Assembly: GCA_964583095.1 (NCBI GenBank)
Contig: CAZOVB010000016.1
Span: forward strand, 1-64,000
From: CAZOVB01 sp964583095
Lineage (GTDB): Bacteria > Planctomycetota > Phycisphaerae > SM23-33
DNA length: 64,000 bases
Direction: 5' to 3'
How positions within the stretch are numbered: the stretch's first letter is position 1; the number at the start of each line of letters is the position of its first letter. Under the pieces are notes generated by a model. It saw only the letters and a list, made by a program, of their open reading frames with translations, was not told the DNA's origin and searched no databases. Made by a program: the position numbers and the translations under genes. Below, piece by piece: positions 18,205 through 25,785 of the stretch.

Positions 18205-18870
18205 TCAGGAAGTTGCCTTTCGCCCCTGGCCGATGCGGTTTTCCGTGCCCGCGAGCAACCTGCGCATGTTGCCCCGGTGACGCAAGACGATCAGCAGGAC
18301 CATCAGCGAAGCGAAAATCAGCAGAGGCCAGAGGTTGGGCCAGATCGAGAGGTTGGTGAGAATCACCAGGGGGACGAAGGAAAATGCCGCGACCAGACTG
18401 GCCAGTGAAACGTACCGCCAAACCAGAACCATCACCGCCCAGAGGGCGAACGCCGTCAAGCCGGCAAAGGTAAAGTAAGGCCAGATCCCCAAAACCACCC
18501 CCAGGGAAGTGGCCACGCCCTTGCCCCCCTTGAAGCGAAGGTAGAAGCTGAAGACGTGGCCCAGAATGCAGCCCAGACCGGCCCCGAGCCAGATGGCCTG
18601 CTCGGCAGGTCCGGGCAGACCCCCGTCCCGGACGAGCCACCCGGCCAGCAAGACCGGCAGCAGGCCTTTGAGCAGATCCAGGAAGAAGCACAGGTATCCC
18701 CACCTGCGGCCTAGCACGCGACCGACATTGGTCGCCCCGACGTTGCCGCTGCCCTTGGCCCGCAGATCCACACCGTGCAGCCGCGCGACCATCACACCAA
18801 AAGGCGTAGCGCCCACAAAATATCCCCCCAAGGTAAAGGCCCCCAGCAAGATAAGCGGATGGTCCATCAT
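18205..18870 (-). CDS. plsY: Glycerol-3-phosphate acyltransferase PlsY
   Basis: A 221-residue membrane enzyme that acylates glycerol-3-phosphate with acyl-phosphate, the first step of phospholipid synthesis. Diagnostic motifs are GSGNVGATNVGRVLG near residue 41, RFKGGKGVATSLG near residue 113, and an N-terminal GGYFVGATPFG. Several hydrophobic helices fit the five-to-seven-helix topology of the family. Its start overlaps the stop of the upstream glycosyltransferase by four bases (ATGA), so it is the last gene of the LPS-core operon. No plsX or gpsA gene is adjacent. Confidence 0.94.
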   Translation of the reverse strand: MMDHPLILLGAFTLGGYFVGATPFGVMVARLHGVDLRAKGSGNVGATNVGRVLGRRWGYLCFFLDLLKGLLPVLLAGWLVRDGGLPGPAEQAIWLGAGLGCILGHVFSFYLRFKGGKGVATSLGVVLGIWPYFTFAGLTAFALWAVMVLVWRYVSLASLVAAFSFVPLVILTNLSIWPNLWPLLIFASLMVLLIVLRHRGNMRRLLAGTENRIGQGRKATS

Positions 18871-20018
18871 TTGCGATCCATGACCTCCTGGTAGATGCTC
18901 AGCAGTTCTTCCACGTGTCGATGCATGGATACACGATCGGCCAGCTCGTCACAAGCGGCGATCTTCTCTGCCCGAACGTCCGGCTGGGCAAGCCGGGTCA
19001 TTGCGCGAGCCACCTCACCCGTCTGGTCCGGAGCCGAAACCACGATCCCCGCCCCGTCCTGGAGGACTTCCGACGCCCCGTTGTACTGGGTGGTGATAGC
19101 CGGGATTCCACAGGCGACCGACTCGAGAATCACGCGGCTGCATGGATCGTACCAGCTCAGAAGTACCGTGGCCGTGGCGGCAGCCAGCCAGGATTCGATC
19201 TCATCCAGTCGGCCAGGAAACTCGACATCCATCGAGAGCCCGAGACGTTCGGCCCGCCGCGCATAACGAATCGGCTCGTTACGACCGATCACGACCAGCC
19301 TGGCCGGGCGATGGCTCTGCTGCTGCCATTTGCTGCGAAACCGGGCGAAGGCGTCGAGCAGTTCGCCCACGCCCTTGAGCTGGAAATTCCCGGCCGCTGT
19401 GACAAAGAGCGGGTCCTCCGCCTCGAGCCCCAGGATCTTGCGTTTGCCGTGTCTCTCACTGCTGCGGGCATGGGCCGAGAGCATCGGGGCCTCGACTCCG
19501 TTGAAGACCATCCGGAGGGTTTCCTCGCAAGGGTAAGCATCGCGCAGTTCCCGGGCGACCATTTCGCTCACGGCCAGGCAGAGCGTCTTGCCGGATGTGA
19601 CGACCTGCTCTTCCCACCGGGCCATCTGGCTTCGCACGCGGTTCAGTCCCCATCCGATCCGCGAGGCGATCTTTCCCGCCGGGCCCCGCCGTCGCAGCGA
19701 AGCGTTCTTCTGGCCCGGCAGGCTACCCCCCCGAAGCTGATAGATGTCGCAGCCGGGGATCGGCAACGTCGCATGGACCACGTCGAAATCGTCGAGCCGC
19801 TCCTGGACGGCCCGGGCGAAGCGTCGCAGTTTGGCCAGTCGTCCGCCTGAGACCTCCACCGCCTCCACCGACGCGCCGGGAACCTCCCCCGAGCCCTTTC
19901 GGCAGAGAATCGTCACCTCCATCCCCTGCCGGGACAGTTGCCTGGCCATCTGTGCAACCGATCGCTCCCTGCCTCCGCGGGCGGGATCCATCTGCTCGAT
20001 GACCAATGCAACCCTCAC
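18867..20018 (-). CDS. Glycosyltransferase family 4, WaaG-like LPS core enzyme
   Basis: A 383-residue GT-B glycosyltransferase. The N-terminus MRVALVIEQMDPARGGRERS and the two-domain pattern resemble WaaG/RfaG, which adds the first hexose to the inner core. The donor-binding half has VTAAGNFQLKGVGELLDAF, and the acceptor-loop region holds LLSWYDPCSRVILESVACG. The latter is the family E-x7-E site, with one Glu replaced by Asp. Four-base overlaps link it to the kinase gene upstream and plsY downstream. The exact sugar is unknown. Confidence 0.88.
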   Translation of the reverse strand: MRVALVIEQMDPARGGRERSVAQMARQLSRQGMEVTILCRKGSGEVPGASVEAVEVSGGRLAKLRRFARAVQERLDDFDVVHATLPIPGCDIYQLRGGSLPGQKNASLRRRGPAGKIASRIGWGLNRVRSQMARWEEQVVTSGKTLCLAVSEMVARELRDAYPCEETLRMVFNGVEAPMLSAHARSSERHGKRKILGLEAEDPLFVTAAGNFQLKGVGELLDAFARFRSKWQQQSHRPARLVVIGRNEPIRYARRAERLGLSMDVEFPGRLDEIESWLAAATATVLLSWYDPCSRVILESVACGIPAITTQYNGASEVLQDGAGIVVSAPDQTGEVARAMTRLAQPDVRAEKIAACDELADRVSMHRHVEELLSIYQEVMDRK

Positions 20019-20821
20019 CGATGCGCCTCGGGGTTCCTGGGCGCCTTGCGGTCCAGGCGCTTCTTCATCCGCTTGAGCTTTCGATCGACCTTGGCGTTGA
20101 TGACGGCCGCCCCGCCTTCGGCTCCGCAGTACCCGGCCAGGAACCGCGGCCAGAACTGCTCCACCCAGGTCGGGGGCATGGAGTATTTCAACTGGGCCAG
20201 GTCTTTCACTCGCCAGCGTTGGCTTCGCAGCCAGGGGCGGATCACCCTTGCCAGGTCGATCAGGAATACATCCACGCCGTCTTCGCCCTCGCTGAGGAAG
20301 ACATGGGAAGCATACAGATCACGATGATACAGGCCCGCACTGTGCAGGCGGCGGACCTGGTCGGCCAGGCGATCGGTCATCTCCGGAATCAGCGACATGC
20401 GCTGCTGCAGGAAGGCCTCGCCGCATCGCTCCAAGGCGTCCCCCGCCACGGCGCTGACCACCAGGTAGCTCGGCCCCCGGGAGCTTTGCTGATCCCAGGC
20501 CAGTACTTCCATTGTGCGGACATTTACCGCGCGACAGCGGCGGATGTTCTCGGCTTCCCTGCCGGCCGACGAAGACCAGCAGCGCGTATCGAGCCACCCC
20601 CGGAAGACCTGCCAGAGCCCCTCCCGGCCGTAGCGCTTCAGGTAGAGGGTCTGCGTTCTTCCCTTTGCGTCGGTGGCTTCGAGGCGCGTGCGTCTCCTCT
20701 TGCCCAGACCGGGCTTGTCCAGGTCCTGCCCGCCCTCGTGGGCCAGGGCGCCCTGGAGTGTATCCAGGCCGGCGTTCTTGACCGCCTGGGCCAGAACCGA
20801 GTTCATTGTCACGATGCTCAT
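20015..20821 (-). CDS. WaaP/InaA-family lipopolysaccharide kinase
   Basis: A 268-residue protein-kinase-like protein. LYLKRYGREGLWQ carries the ATP-binding lysine, GREAENIRRC a helix glutamate, GLYHRDLYASHVFL the catalytic HRD loop, and FLIDLARV the metal-binding Asp. This arrangement is that of WaaP and related kinases that phosphorylate core heptose or Kdo. It sits between a GT9 and a GT4 gene with ATGA overlaps on both sides, which strongly supports a role in LPS-core phosphorylation. InaA-type kinases share the fold, so the substrate assignment depends on context. Confidence 0.87.
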   Translation of the reverse strand: MSIVTMNSVLAQAVKNAGLDTLQGALAHEGGQDLDKPGLGKRRRTRLEATDAKGRTQTLYLKRYGREGLWQVFRGWLDTRCWSSSAGREAENIRRCRAVNVRTMEVLAWDQQSSRGPSYLVVSAVAGDALERCGEAFLQQRMSLIPEMTDRLADQVRRLHSAGLYHRDLYASHVFLSEGEDGVDVFLIDLARVIRPWLRSQRWRVKDLAQLKYSMPPTWVEQFWPRFLAGYCGAEGGAAVINAKVDRKLKRMKKRLDRKAPRNPEAHR

Positions 20822-21933
20822 GTGCTCGCCTCGACCGGCTGGGATAGAAGTTCGCAGCAGACGTCAAACACCTGCTCCACGGAGATATCGAACATGCACT
20901 TGTGGTAGAGCGGCCCGGCCGGTTGTGGGCAGATCCGCTGCTGACAGGGGCTGCAGGGCAGTTCCACCCGGACAATCCGCTCGAGGGACGTATACAGATG
21001 CGTCCAGCGGGGATCGGTGCTGCCAAAGAGCGTGACCACCTTTGAGCCGGTGGCCACGCCGAAATGCCGCGCCCCGGTATCGTTTGTGACCATCAGATCG
21101 CACATCGAGGCCAGCGCTCGAAGCAGGGGCAGGGAATTGTTCCGGCGAGCGAAGCTGATCGCCGGCGGGCGGGACATGGCCTGTTCGACACGCCGGGCAA
21201 TGGGCTTCTCGCTCGGGGCTGCATTGAGGACAATCCGGGCCCCATGGGAGCCGACCAGCGCATCGGCCAGTCGCGCGTACCGCTGGGGCTCCCACATTTT
21301 CGCCGGGCCAAACGATCCGCCCGGGTTGATCATCACGACAGGATGATGGCCCTGAAGCCCGGCTTCTTTCCACATGCGCCGGGCCTGTTCCTGGGCCTCG
21401 GGCACGGTGGGAAGCTCCATCTGCGTTCCCGGATCGGGGCAGCCCAGCGCCTCGACCAGCGCGTTGTAGTAGTCGATCATCGGCAGGGGCTTGAAACTCC
21501 CGTCGGGCTTTCGGGCCGGTTCGACCCGGTCGCTGAGCAGCAGCCCTCGCCCGTCGCGATCATAGCCCGCAATTCGGCTGCATCCTCCCAACCGGGCGAC
21601 CAGTGCGGTACGGAAGCTGTTGGTCATCAGAACCGCCATGTCAGCCCGGAGGCTCCGGACCCGCGCGGACATCTGCCACATGCGCTTGACTTTACCGGCC
21701 TGTGCCCGAGGCAGTTCGCAGAGCATCTGATCGGCCCATTTTGTGCCTCGCAGTGTCTCCAGAGCGATCTTCCTGCCAAGGTAGCAGATGTGAGCTTTGC
21801 CGAACTGTTCCCGCAGGGCACGAAGCGCCGGAGTGGCCATGACCACATCCCCCACCCAATTGGGCAGAAAAACGACAATGCGACGCGGCTGATGCATATC
21901 GGAAGCGATCGGATCCTGACAGCGGGAAATCAA
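20818..21933 (-). CDS. Glycosyltransferase family 9 (heptosyltransferase-like)
   Basis: A 371-residue member of the heptosyltransferase family. It begins with RRIVVFLPNWVGDVVMATPA, the classic N-terminus of WaaF. The donor-binding half has INPGGSFGPAKMWEPQRYA, VTNDTGARHFGVATG and TLFGSTDPRWT. A C-terminal cluster (LPCSPCQQRICPQP) matches the cysteine-rich region seen in many GT9 enzymes. It is second in the overlapping minus-strand operon, sharing four bases with the lipoprotein gene upstream and four with the kinase gene downstream. Heptose as the donor is inferred from the family and operon. Confidence 0.9.
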   Translation of the reverse strand: MISRCQDPIASDMHQPRRIVVFLPNWVGDVVMATPALRALREQFGKAHICYLGRKIALETLRGTKWADQMLCELPRAQAGKVKRMWQMSARVRSLRADMAVLMTNSFRTALVARLGGCSRIAGYDRDGRGLLLSDRVEPARKPDGSFKPLPMIDYYNALVEALGCPDPGTQMELPTVPEAQEQARRMWKEAGLQGHHPVVMINPGGSFGPAKMWEPQRYARLADALVGSHGARIVLNAAPSEKPIARRVEQAMSRPPAISFARRNNSLPLLRALASMCDLMVTNDTGARHFGVATGSKVVTLFGSTDPRWTHLYTSLERIVRVELPCSPCQQRICPQPAGPLYHKCMFDISVEQVFDVCCELLSQPVEAST

Positions 21934-22754
21934 AGCGACTCATCCAACCCCTGCTCGGCCAGCTTCTGCCAGCTTTCGACGCGGATGGCCCCGGGGACTT
22001 GCGGTGCCTCTGCGCCGACCACGACGGGCGTAAGTCCCGCCTGGGACATGGCCTGCGCAGCCAACGGGGTACCACAGACGCCCGCCCGCAGGTTCATGAA
22101 ACTGCGGTGCAATTCGGGAAGCTCGCTGACCAGACGCGACTCCACCACCAGCTTGGGCAGGCGCCACCAGCCACGTACCAGGTGCATCCGCTTGTGCTGC
22201 CAGAGCAGAATGGGACCATCGGGATAGCCGGCCTCGACCAGGCGATCGTGAAGCCCGGCATGCTCGGAAGGGTCTTCTCTCGTCAGATAAAGCAGGTTGG
22301 CCTGGGAAGCCATCTTTCGCATCGCCGCCAGGGCCGGGGCAACCTGCCTGGAAGAACCCATCGGCAGGGCATCGAGTTCAACAGCCACCAGGGGCGTCGC
22401 TGCCTCCAGAACAAACACCCGGGAATGGGCCAGGACCACGTCTCCGTTGAGGTCACTGTGGCGAATCCGCATGCTGTAGACGCCCGGCTGGGACGGAGCG
22501 GCCACGGGCGTTGCGGCATAGCCGAGATCGTCTGTAAAGGCCGCCCGCTCGGGCAGATCCTCGATCTGAAAGCTGATCACCGCATCGGACACCGCCAGAT
22601 CCAGAACGAAGAAGTCATTGCGCTGCAGGCGCACGACAACATTGGCATCCGACCGGGTCGAGGCCAGTTGATCCGGGGCCGTTACGATGTAATGTCCTCC
22701 GCAGCCGACGCAGAACACCGCCAGCCACGACAGAAGTACCAGGTTCTTTGTCAT
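21930..22754 (-). CDS. Lipoprotein with degenerate HAD/LNS2-like domain, first gene of the LPS-core operon
   Basis: A 274-residue lipoprotein. The ATG at 22754 follows TTGGAGAAAG and opens a lipobox signal (LLSWLAVFCVGCGG). The N-terminal half (about 22-135) is beta-rich. The second half resembles the LNS2/lipin-type HAD phosphatase fold: VAVELDALPMG occupies the place of the catalytic DxDxT strand. It is followed by LLYLTREDPSEHAGLHDRL and AGYPDGPILLW, which match the family's central part. The nucleophile position is Glu instead of Asp, so phosphatase activity is unlikely as read. Its stop overlaps the GT9 start by four bases. The LNS2 relation is my pattern match and not certain. Confidence 0.75.
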   Translation of the reverse strand: MTKNLVLLSWLAVFCVGCGGHYIVTAPDQLASTRSDANVVVRLQRNDFFVLDLAVSDAVISFQIEDLPERAAFTDDLGYAATPVAAPSQPGVYSMRIRHSDLNGDVVLAHSRVFVLEAATPLVAVELDALPMGSSRQVAPALAAMRKMASQANLLYLTREDPSEHAGLHDRLVEAGYPDGPILLWQHKRMHLVRGWWRLPKLVVESRLVSELPELHRSFMNLRAGVCGTPLAAQAMSQAGLTPVVVGAEAPQVPGAIRVESWQKLAEQGLDESL

Positions 22755-22874
22755 GGACTTTCTCCAAGCCTCTGGGGGGGGCGCAACGCCTGCGCCGAGG
22801 AAATCCTTAGCCATACCGCTTTGCCTGGCCGATAAGGTAAGGAAAACCAAACCTAATTGCCAGAGGCACATTCC

Positions 22875-23669
22875 ATGAGGAAATCTCACCAGGCGCACCT
22901 GCTGGGCGAAACGCCATCGAATCACTTTGTCAACGAGGATCCATGGCGGGTCTTCCGGATCATGGCCGAGTTCGTCGAGGGCTTCGAGACCATGAGTCGC
23001 ATCGGTCCGGCGGTCAGCATTTTCGGCTCGGCCCGGACCCCGCGGAGCGATCCCTACTACAAGAGAGCCCGCAAACTCTCGCGAATGCTGGCCGAGAACG
23101 GCCTGAGTATCATCACCGGCGGCGGGCCGGGCATCATGGAGGCAGCCAACCGGGGCGCCTCGGACGGCGGAGGCATCAGTGTGGGGCTCAACATCACCCT
23201 GCCCCATGAGCAGAAGGCCAATCCGTGGGCGGATGTTCAACTGGATTTCCGGTATTTTTTCGCGAGGCTGGTGATGTTTGTCAAATACGCGTGCAGTTTC
23301 GTCTGCTTTCCCGGCGGGTTCGGCACGCTGCATGAGTTCTTCAACTCGATGACACTGATCCAGACAGGCAAGGCGGAGAAATTCCCGGTCATCCTCATCG
23401 GAAAGAGCTTCTGGAACGGCATGACCGACTGGATTCGCCAGCGAATGCTCCAGAAGGGCTACAACAAGATCGATAAGGAAGACATGGACCTCTTCGTGCT
23501 CACCGACAGCCTCAACCAGGCTCTCGAGATCATCCTCGAAGCCGCACAAGAGCGGTGTCGCCGGGCCCGAACCCACATTTCCGACCAGACCGCGGAGGGA
23601 ACCGTCTCGGGCAAGCCCAGCCGACCCTACGCCAGAGGCGATTCCAAGGATCCAAAGGGCGACAAATAG
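22875..23669 (+). CDS. LOG-family (TIGR00730-type) Rossmann-fold nucleosidase-like protein
   Basis: A 264-residue protein of the family that includes cytokinin-activating LOG phosphoribohydrolases and bacterial PpnN/YgdH nucleosidases. The two hallmark motifs are ITGGGPGIMEAANRGA and CFPGGFGTLHEFF (PGGxGTxxE). These proteins hydrolyse the N-glycosidic bond of nucleoside monophosphates. ATG at 22875 with AGAGG upstream is preferred over an earlier TTG. It is divergent from the LPS operon, with 120 bases between. A C-terminal tail of about 35 residues rich in Arg, Pro and Lys goes beyond the usual fold. A second, shorter member occurs at 50319-50852. Confidence 0.9.
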   Translation: MRKSHQAHLLGETPSNHFVNEDPWRVFRIMAEFVEGFETMSRIGPAVSIFGSARTPRSDPYYKRARKLSRMLAENGLSIITGGGPGIMEAANRGASDGGGISVGLNITLPHEQKANPWADVQLDFRYFFARLVMFVKYACSFVCFPGGFGTLHEFFNSMTLIQTGKAEKFPVILIGKSFWNGMTDWIRQRMLQKGYNKIDKEDMDLFVLTDSLNQALEIILEAAQERCRRARTHISDQTAEGTVSGKPSRPYARGDSKDPKGDK

Positions 23670-23699
23670 CCACCAGGTGGGGCAACCCCAGCCGCCCGC

Positions 23700-23727
23700 T
23701 TGCGTCGCCGGGGCCGGGGTGTACAAT
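23700..23727 (+). promoter_or_regulatory. Predicted promoter giving a leaderless mRNA for the GT4 gene
   Basis: TTGCGT (23700-23705), a 16-base spacer and TACAAT (23722-23727) lie so that transcription should start at about the ATG at 23735. No Shine-Dalgarno sequence precedes that ATG. If the GTG/ATG at 23726 were used instead, GGGG would serve as ribosome site and the TACAAT match would be chance. Confidence 0.45.
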
Positions 23728-23734
23728 GCGGCCC

Positions 23735-24901
23735 ATGATTCCCAAGGCCGATCCGTCCCTGCGCGTTGCACTCGTCCACGACTGGCTCACCGGCATGCGC
23801 GGAGGCGAAAAATGCCTGGAACTGCTGTGCAGGTTGTTTCCGCAGGCGGAGGTCTTTACGCTTCTCCACGTGCCCGGATCCTGCAGCGATACCATCGAGA
23901 ACCGCCCGATCCACACCAGCTTCCTGAACCATCTACCCGGGGTGGAGAGTTTCTATCGTCACCTGCTTCCGCTGATGCCCGCGGCCATCGAGGCGATGGA
24001 TGTCTCGGATTTCGACCTGGTGATCTCGACCAATCATTGCGTCGCCAAAGGAATCGGAGGAGTCCATCCGGACCAGCTTCGCATCTGCTACTGCTTCAGT
24101 CCGATCCGGTATGTCTGGGCGGTCAATGCCGACTACGACCAGCGAATGGGCCTTTCGGGATGGGCCCTGAAGGCGATTCGCCCCTTCCTGCGGGCCTGGG
24201 ACCGGCGGACGGCCTGCCGGGTCGACCGGTTCGTAGCCATCAGCGATTGCATCGCCCGGCGGATCCATAAGGCCTACCGACGCTCCAGCCAGGTTGTCTA
24301 TCCCCCGGTGGATGTGGATTTCTACACCCCCGATCTCGCCATCGAGCGGGAGGATTTCTACCTGGTCGTCTCGGCCCTGGCCCCGTACAAGAAAGTCGAC
24401 CAGGCGGTTGAGGCCTTTTCGCACCTGCCCGACAAGCAACTCAAGGTTGTCGGGACCGGCCAGATGATGCACACGATCCAGCACAGGGCCGGGGACAACG
24501 TGGCGCTTCTGGGCTGGCAGAGCAACGAGGCGATTCGCGATCTGCTGCGGCGCTGCCGTGGCCTGCTCTTTCCCCCGCTGGAGGACTTTGGCATCGTCCC
24601 CCTGGAAGCCACCGCATGCGGAGCGCCGGTGATCGCGTTCGGTCGCGGCGGCGCGCTGGAAACGGTCCGAAGCGTTCAGGAGGGTCCAGAGAATCCCACC
24701 GGCCTGCACTACACTCCGCAGACACCCCAAGGCCTGGCCGAGGCGATACGAAGATTCGAGCAACTCGACGCGGACTTCCACCCCGAGGCCATGCACGCCT
24801 GGGCACGGAAGTTCAGCCCGGAGAATTTCCTACGCGGAATCGTCGACGTCACCGCCCCGCTGCTTGCCTCTCGCGGTCTTGCGGGCTTTTCCGACATCTG
24901 A
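23735..24901 (+). CDS. Glycosyltransferase family 4
   Basis: A 388-residue GT-B enzyme of the group beginning LRVALVHDWLTGMRGGEK. These often transfer mannose or glucose in capsule or exopolysaccharide synthesis. It has RICYCFSPIRYVWAV and RFVAISDCIARRI in the acceptor half. In the donor half it has LVVSALAPYKKVDQAVEAF and the E-x7-E motif EDFGIVPLEATACG. ATG at 23726 in the same frame is an alternative start. It lies 65 bases after the LOG gene. Its 3' end overlaps the convergent yidD gene by 72 bases. Confidence 0.9.
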   Translation: MIPKADPSLRVALVHDWLTGMRGGEKCLELLCRLFPQAEVFTLLHVPGSCSDTIENRPIHTSFLNHLPGVESFYRHLLPLMPAAIEAMDVSDFDLVISTNHCVAKGIGGVHPDQLRICYCFSPIRYVWAVNADYDQRMGLSGWALKAIRPFLRAWDRRTACRVDRFVAISDCIARRIHKAYRRSSQVVYPPVDVDFYTPDLAIEREDFYLVVSALAPYKKVDQAVEAFSHLPDKQLKVVGTGQMMHTIQHRAGDNVALLGWQSNEAIRDLLRRCRGLLFPPLEDFGIVPLEATACGAPVIAFGRGGALETVRSVQEGPENPTGLHYTPQTPQGLAEAIRRFEQLDADFHPEAMHAWARKFSPENFLRGIVDVTAPLLASRGLAGFSDI

Positions 24902-25162
24902 GGCCCCTGCCTTCTCCACCGGATCGTAGCCCCCGCGGGCCAGGGGGTGGCAGCGCAGGATGCGCCAGACCCCCTTGCCGGCACCGATCCAGAAACCGTG
25001 CTTCTGGACGGCCTGGATAAAATATGCACTGCAGGTGGGTTGGTATCGGCAGTGGCCGCCGACCAGGGGCGAGAGCGTGAGCTGATAGAGCCTGACCAGG
25101 CCGATCAATCCTCTAGACGGGAGGCGAAGCACGCTTCGGAAGATTCCGGCTGCGCCGCTCAC
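24830..25162 (-). CDS. yidD: Membrane protein insertion efficiency factor YidD
   Basis: A 110-residue protein with the complete YidD signature: IGLVRLYQLTLSPLVGGHCRYQPTCSAYFIQA (key residues CRYQPTCS), then RILRCHPLARGGYDPV. YidD aids insertion of inner-membrane proteins by YidC. It overlaps the upstream rnpA by four bases, the usual order. The last 25 residues are a charged tail that runs antisense into the GT4 gene. The normally following yidC gene is absent here. Confidence 0.93.
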   Translation of the reverse strand: MSGAAGIFRSVLRLPSRGLIGLVRLYQLTLSPLVGGHCRYQPTCSAYFIQAVQKHGFWIGAGKGVWRILRCHPLARGGYDPVEKAGASDVGKARKTARGKQRGGDVDDSA

Positions 25163-25527
25163 AAAGGCCCCTGCTTCCTGCGATGCTTGGCCAGGGCTCG
25201 CTGGGATAGTTCCTTCAGGGACCCGAGGGCGGCGGTCAGTTGCAATTCCCGGCCCGGACGAGGAACCAGCATGAAATCCCAGCCGGGGGGCAGTTCCCCG
25301 CGCGTCAGCCGGAAGGCTTCGCGGCAGATCCGCTTGAGGCGGTTACGGCGCACCGCGTTGCCGTGGCGCTTGGCAACGGCGATACCGCAACGACTGAAGT
25401 CCAGATCATTGGGACAGATAAACAGGCTCATCGCATGGTCGCGAACCTTGATCCCCCGCTCGAAGAGCCGGGAGAATTCGCGTCCGCGTCGCAAACGATG
25501 TCGTTTCTGGAGCTTCCGGATCGACAC
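25159..25527 (-). CDS. rnpA: Ribonuclease P protein component
   Basis: A 122-residue basic protein that assists the RNase P RNA in tRNA 5'-end maturation. It has the family pattern HRLRRGREFSRLFERG, RCGIAVAKRHGNAVRRNR (the RNR signature) and KRICREAFRL. The start is GTG with AAAGGAAA about 12 bases upstream. In most bacteria rpmH (ribosomal protein L34) lies directly upstream. The 258 bases upstream here encode no L34-like peptide in any frame I could read. Confidence 0.93.
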   Translation of the reverse strand: MSIRKLQKRHRLRRGREFSRLFERGIKVRDHAMSLFICPNDLDFSRCGIAVAKRHGNAVRRNRLKRICREAFRLTRGELPPGWDFMLVPRPGRELQLTAALGSLKELSQRALAKHRRKQGPL

Positions 25528-25665
25528 GGGGAGCGTTTCCTTTCACAAAGGGTGATTTCTTGACCGCCCGGTTTCCGATCAGTACAACGGATCCAGAGTG
25601 AGTGACAGAAGACATTTCTGTGTTGAGCGTCAGCGAAGGCAGCGGCTGTCAAGGACGGCGAAACA

Positions 25666-25685
25666 GGCAATGCCGTAGCATTGCC
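25666..25685. repeat. Perfect 8-base-pair inverted repeat
   Basis: GGCAATGC and GCATTGCC flank a four-base CGTA loop, in the region between divergent rnpA and the TPR lipoprotein gene. It could form a hairpin in either transcript or be a protein-binding palindrome. No T-run follows on either strand, so it is not a simple terminator. Confidence 0.35.
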
Positions 25686-25785
25686 GCTGCAGCCGGACGA
25701 TGACAGGGCTCCGAAGCAGGTAGCTCAACTCGAAAAGGATTGTGTCACTCGCTCTCGTACGCCATTATCTGCGGAGAGAAAGCCT

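Noticed and set aside
21930..23771. Extending the lipoprotein gene upstream over the LOG gene
   Set aside because: The longer frame is antisense to the LOG gene; the ATG at 22754 has a ribosome site and begins a lipobox signal peptide.
25528..25785. rpmH (ribosomal protein L34) upstream of rnpA
   Set aside because: No frame in the region encodes the short basic L34 sequence; the gene must be elsewhere.
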